Of a stretch of 8,247 nucleotides of DNA, positions 5,379 to 8,247 are shown one piece after another. The stretch spans positions 1-8,247 of the forward strand of contig JAAZAH010000077.1 of the NCBI GenBank assembly GCA_012514415.1, in the 5' to 3' direction. This stretch comes from Sandaracinaceae bacterium. GTDB lineage: Bacteria > Myxococcota_A > Polyangia > Polyangiales > Houyiibacteriaceae. Within the stretch, counting starts at the first letter, position 1. Each line of letters opens with the position of its first letter. The notes beneath the pieces were generated by a model. That model searched no databases. It was not told the DNA's origin and was given only the letters and a program-made list of their open reading frames with translations. The translations under genes and the position numbers were made by a program.

Positions 5379-7058
5379 TCAGGCGTGCTCGGCGAGGGCG
5401 CCGTCTTCATAGAGAAGACGCGCCTTCTGCCGTTGTACCTTGCCACTCGAGGTTTTGGGGAGCGTGCCGAGCGGAACAATCGCCACATGGTGTGGCCGGA
5501 TCCCAAATTCCTCGACGACTGCGACGGGGATGGTTCTGCGGAGATTTTCGGCGTCGGTCGAGTTGGCTTCGGCGGCGACGACCAGCTCCTCCACATCATT
5601 GACCACGGTGGAGAATGCGATCACGTTGCCACGCCTCACTCCTTCGAGATCACCGACGAGCCACTCGATGTCTTGGGGGTAATGGTTTTCACCCCGCACG
5701 ATGATCAAATCTTTAACTCGCCCGCAGATGTAGATATACGCGTCGGCCATATAGGCGAGATCGCCGGTGCGAAGAAAATCGCCCATGAACGCGTTTCGCG
5801 TCGCCTCCTCGTTTTGGAAGTAGCCCGAGGTGACGCTCGGCCCGCGCGTGAGGACCTCGCCGACGATGCGCTCGCCGACGTCCTGACCATTTTCGTCGAC
5901 GATGCGAAGATCATGCCCAGGGAAGGGGCGTCCACACCCAACGATCTCGAGCGCTTCTTCACCGTCTTTGGCGGGTTCGGCGCGTCCCTCACGCATCGCT
6001 TTCGCGCTGACGCGATCGATGCGGAGTTTGGTCCCAAGCTCATGGAAGGTGATGGCTAGGGTGCTCTCTGCCATGCCGTAGCTCGGCAAGAACGCCTCCT
6101 CGCGGAATCCTGCCGGACCGAAATGCTCGGCAAATTGAAGAAGCGTGGCGGCACGGATCGGCTCGGCTCCCGATCCGGCGACGCGAAGCGTCGATAGATC
6201 GAGTTTTTCGATATCGCGCTCTTTCATGCGCTTGATGGCGAGCTGATAGGCGAAGTTCGGCGCGTACGTGATTGTCGCCTTCCGCGCCGAGATGGTCTCG
6301 AGCCAGAGCTTCGGCGCACGGGCGAAGATCTCCGTGGGCATAAGGTAGACATTGATATTGCAGACGAGGGGGCCGAGGACGAAGCCGATGAGGCCCATGT
6401 CGTGGAAAAGCGGGAGCCAGCTGACGGCGAGATCGTCATCGCGGCGGTTGAGCCCATGGGGCCCAAGGAAGGAGGTCGTATTGGCGATGAGGTTCCGATG
6501 CGTCACCATCACGCCCTTCGGCTTTGACGTGCTGCCGCTCGTGAACTGGAGAAAGCAAAGATCGTCCGGCGAAAGCGCTGGATCGCGGAAAGGTCCGCCC
6601 TCGCGTCCTTCGGCGAAAATCTCTTCGACGTTGGCGATGACGGGCTGGTCGATCTCGCGCTCGCGGAGTTTCTCAATGACCGGGAGATTTCCGCTCGCGG
6701 CGAGAACGACGCGCGAACCCGATGCGCTCACAATGTGCGATAAGGTGTCGATGTATCCGTCGGCGTTCTTGAAGCTCGCGCGGGGATAGACAGGGACCGG
6801 GACATAACCACCGAAGACCGCGCCCAAGAACGAAAGGACGAAATCATAGGGCTGCGGCAGGACCAGCGCGATCCGGGAGCCCTTGGGCAGGTCGAGTTCG
6901 GCGAGGAGCGCGGCGCGCCTTTTGGCCTCACGCTCCATCTCCGCGAAGGAGAGAAAACGCTCTTTCCGGTCCGATCCCATGAAAGTGAACCCCCGATCGG
7001 GATCGCGAGGAAGTTCACGGATGGCTTGCACAAGGTCGTTTGGAGTTGGGCGAGACAT
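5379..7058 (-). CDS. Fatty-acyl-AMP ligase (FAAL-type acyl-adenylating enzyme)
   Basis: 559 residues, an ANL-superfamily adenylating enzyme of normal length. Motifs in order: the nucleotide loop FTSGSTSKPKG (172-182), SWLPLFHDMGLIG (213-225), YGMAES (327-332), RTGDL (430-434), GRVKDLIIVRGENHYPQDIE (446-465) and LPKTSSGK with the catalytic Lys540. The FHDMGLIG block, the GENHYPQDIE hinge region and a stretch (about 342-380) containing RIDRVSAKAM and ending GCGRPFPGHDLRI are typical of FAALs rather than CoA-forming acyl-CoA synthetases. Such enzymes turn a free fatty acid and ATP into acyl-AMP and pass it to a carrier protein. The carrier gene lies 65 bp downstream on the same strand, a likely two-gene operon. 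No Shine-Dalgarno sequence precedes ATG 7058, but conserved sequence starts close to the N-terminus, so the start cannot move far. Chain length and final product cannot be read. Confidence 0.93.
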   Translation of the reverse strand: MSRPTPNDLVQAIRELPRDPDRGFTFMGSDRKERFLSFAEMEREAKRRAALLAELDLPKGSRIALVLPQPYDFVLSFLGAVFGGYVPVPVYPRASFKNADGYIDTLSHIVSASGSRVVLAASGNLPVIEKLREREIDQPVIANVEEIFAEGREGGPFRDPALSPDDLCFLQFTSGSTSKPKGVMVTHRNLIANTTSFLGPHGLNRRDDDLAVSWLPLFHDMGLIGFVLGPLVCNINVYLMPTEIFARAPKLWLETISARKATITYAPNFAYQLAIKRMKERDIEKLDLSTLRVAGSGAEPIRAATLLQFAEHFGPAGFREEAFLPSYGMAESTLAITFHELGTKLRIDRVSAKAMREGRAEPAKDGEEALEIVGCGRPFPGHDLRIVDENGQDVGERIVGEVLTRGPSVTSGYFQNEEATRNAFMGDFLRTGDLAYMADAYIYICGRVKDLIIVRGENHYPQDIEWLVGDLEGVRRGNVIAFSTVVNDVEELVVAAEANSTDAENLRRTIPVAVVEEFGIRPHHVAIVPLGTLPKTSSGKVQRQKARLLYEDGALAEHA

Positions 7059-7162
7059 GACTGAGGCGTAGTTGTTCGCGTTCTTCGGAAATAGTCAAGA
7101 GAGAGCATTTTCGACCCCGCACGTGGAATCAAAGTGGAACGGCTGCTAAAGAGTGCCCAGCC
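7059..7162. promoter_or_regulatory. Divergent control region between the FAAL and ketosynthase genes
   Basis: 104 bp separate the two divergent starts, so promoters for both the FAAL-ACP operon and the ketosynthase should fit here and may share control. On the minus strand TTGACT (7098-7093) is a five-of-six match to a -35 box, but the hexamer 17 bp on (ACAACT) is a poor -10. On the plus strand no convincing pair was found. The region also has the direct repeat described separately and a CACGTG palindrome (7120-7125). Confidence 0.5.
7123..7139 (+). repeat. Direct repeat GTGGAA, 11 bp period
   Basis: GTGGAA occurs at 7123-7128 and again at 7134-7139. The period is 11 bp, about one helical turn, so both copies face the same side of the DNA. 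It lies 24 bp upstream of the ketosynthase ATG in the short divergent region and is a candidate regulator site; a chance match is possible for a hexamer. Confidence 0.35.
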
Positions 7163-8247
7163 ATGAAGCGCGTTTTCATCAGCGGCGTGGGCGCCGTCAC
7201 GCCGATCGGCATCGGAAATCGCGAGGTTTTTGACGCATTATTGCGCGGAGTCTCGGGGGTTCGGCCGATTGAGAGGTTCGATACGAGCCAGCTGGATCGT
7301 CACCTTGGATGCGAAGTTCAGGGTTTTGTTCCCGCCGATCACCTCACGAGGGTCGAGCGCGCGCGCATCGGCCGCTGCGGTGAGTACGCCCTTGGGGCGG
7401 CACGGATCGCGCTCCGCGACGCGGGCCTCGACAAGTTCGCCGATCCCGCGCGCGTCTCCGTGATTCTCGGCACGACCATGGGCGAGGCGAATATCCTCGG
7501 TGAGCTCCTTCGGCCCTGGGCGCATGAAGGGCGGCATGCCATCTCAAAGGAGCTCGCACCGCGTTATGGTACGGGGAACCTCCCAGCTCAGCTTGCTCGT
7601 TCGCTTGGTGCGCGTGGAGCCATTGAGACGCTCCCCGCCGCCTGTGCGGCTGGCAATTACGCGATTGGAATCGCCGCTCGCGAGATCCGCCGAGGCCGGG
7701 CCGATATCGTGATTACGGGCGCGAGCGAGGTCATTGAAAAGCTGCAGTACGCAGGTTTCGCGCGGCTGGGCGCCATGGCCCAAGAGAAGGTCCGCCCCTT
7801 TGATCGGGAGCGCGATGGGATCCTCATCGGTGAAGGTGCCGGAATCCTCATCCTCGAGTCGGAAGAGTCGCTTGTTCGGCGCGGTGGGCGTCCGCTTGCG
7901 GAGGTGGGTGCCCTCGGACTCGCCTGCGACGCTTACCACATCACGCGTCCCCATCCGGAAGGAGAGGGATGTAAAGAAGCCATGCGCCTTGCCGTCGTGG
8001 GAAGCGGGCTCGGCTTCGATGAGGTGGACCATATCAGCGCGCACGGTACCGGTACCCCGGCAAATGACGTGATCGAATCGAAGGTGATCAATGATCTCTT
8101 CGGAGGCCGCCGCGTTCCGGTGACGAGCCTCAAGAGCATGATCGGTCATTGCATGGGCGCGGCGAGCGCGATAGAGGCCATCGCTTGCGTCGAGACGCTG
8201 AACCGCAAGATCATCCCGCCGACGACCAACCTCGAAAATCAGGACGA
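7163..8247 (+). CDS. Beta-ketoacyl-ACP synthase, FabF/KAS II-like, 3' end outside window
   Basis: 361 codons are visible, open to the window edge; relatives are about 410 residues. The thiolase-fold start MKRVFISGVGAVTPIG is typical. The catalytic triad is intact: nucleophile Cys161 in PAACAAGNYAIG, His294 in SAHGTGTPANDVIE, and His329 in KSMIGHCMGAASA, which also holds the conserved Lys324. DGILIGEGAGILILE (218-232) and DAYHITRPHPEGEG (256-269) are further family blocks. It performs decarboxylative condensation of an acyl-thioester with malonyl-ACP. The residue two before the Cys is Ala where housekeeping FabF has Thr, and CAAGNYAIG resembles accessory ketosynthases of secondary or special lipid clusters; this is recalled family pattern, not a search. 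Divergent from the FAAL-ACP pair with 104 bp between. ATG 7163 has only a weak purine stretch (AAAGAG) nine bases upstream. Genes downstream, which would reveal the pathway, are not visible. Confidence 0.95.
   Translation, partial: MKRVFISGVGAVTPIGIGNREVFDALLRGVSGVRPIERFDTSQLDRHLGCEVQGFVPADHLTRVERARIGRCGEYALGAARIALRDAGLDKFADPARVSVILGTTMGEANILGELLRPWAHEGRHAISKELAPRYGTGNLPAQLARSLGARGAIETLPAACAAGNYAIGIAAREIRRGRADIVITGASEVIEKLQYAGFARLGAMAQEKVRPFDRERDGILIGEGAGILILESEESLVRRGGRPLAEVGALGLACDAYHITRPHPEGEGCKEAMRLAVVGSGLGFDEVDHISAHGTGTPANDVIESKVINDLFGGRRVPVTSLKSMIGHCMGAASAIEAIACVETLNRKIIPPTTNLENQD

Noticed and set aside
5313..6059. Long plus-strand open frame of 248 residues inside the FAAL gene
   Set aside because: It is fully antisense to a strongly supported adenylating enzyme, has no recognisable domain, and such long shadows are expected in GC-rich genes with biased third positions.
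7544..8149. Minus-strand open frame of 201 residues
   Set aside because: Antisense to the ketosynthase, whose catalytic motifs are all on the plus strand.

Overview
The window is GC-rich, densely coded bacterial chromosome: eight protein genes, two of them cut by the window edges, and no RNA gene, insertion sequence, CRISPR array or phage gene that I can see. The gene families suggest a Gram-negative bacterium. The mix of a fatty-acyl-AMP ligase with a dedicated acyl carrier protein, an EpsC-type serine acetyltransferase and a stand-alone cyclic-nucleotide-binding protein would fit a deltaproteobacterial or myxobacterial-type lineage. That placement is an inference made without database searching.

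Layout. (1) Positions 1-544, plus strand: the C-terminal two thirds of a DUF299 regulatory kinase/phosphorylase of PEP synthase or pyruvate phosphate dikinase. (2) Positions 632-2975, minus strand: an apparent operon panB-panC-CNBD gene. It makes pantothenate and ends in a small cyclic-nucleotide-binding protein without a DNA-binding domain. (3) Positions 2976-3312: the longest stretch without a gene, a divergent control region with a cluster of short palindromes. (4) Positions 3313-5063, plus strand: cysE (serine acetyltransferase), translationally coupled to an RNase Z-like metallo-beta-lactamase-fold protein. (5) Positions 5080-7058, minus strand: a fatty-acyl-AMP ligase followed by an acyl carrier protein. 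(6) Positions 7059-7162: a second divergent control region. (7) Position 7163 to the window end, plus strand: a FabF-type beta-ketoacyl synthase, cut by the edge about 50 residues short of the family length.

How the genes may work together. The ligase, carrier protein and ketosynthase form a plausible accessory lipid or polyketide module. The ligase activates a fatty acid as acyl-AMP, the carrier protein receives it on its phosphopantetheine arm, and the ketosynthase extends it. The neighbouring panB/panC (pantothenate) and cysE (O-acetylserine, hence cysteine) feed the two building blocks of that arm and of CoA, which may or may not be coincidental. The module continues past position 8247, so its product cannot be read from this window. 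Nothing here is a clearly undescribed system; the ligase/carrier/ketosynthase module and the CNBD gene in the pan operon are the parts most worth following up.
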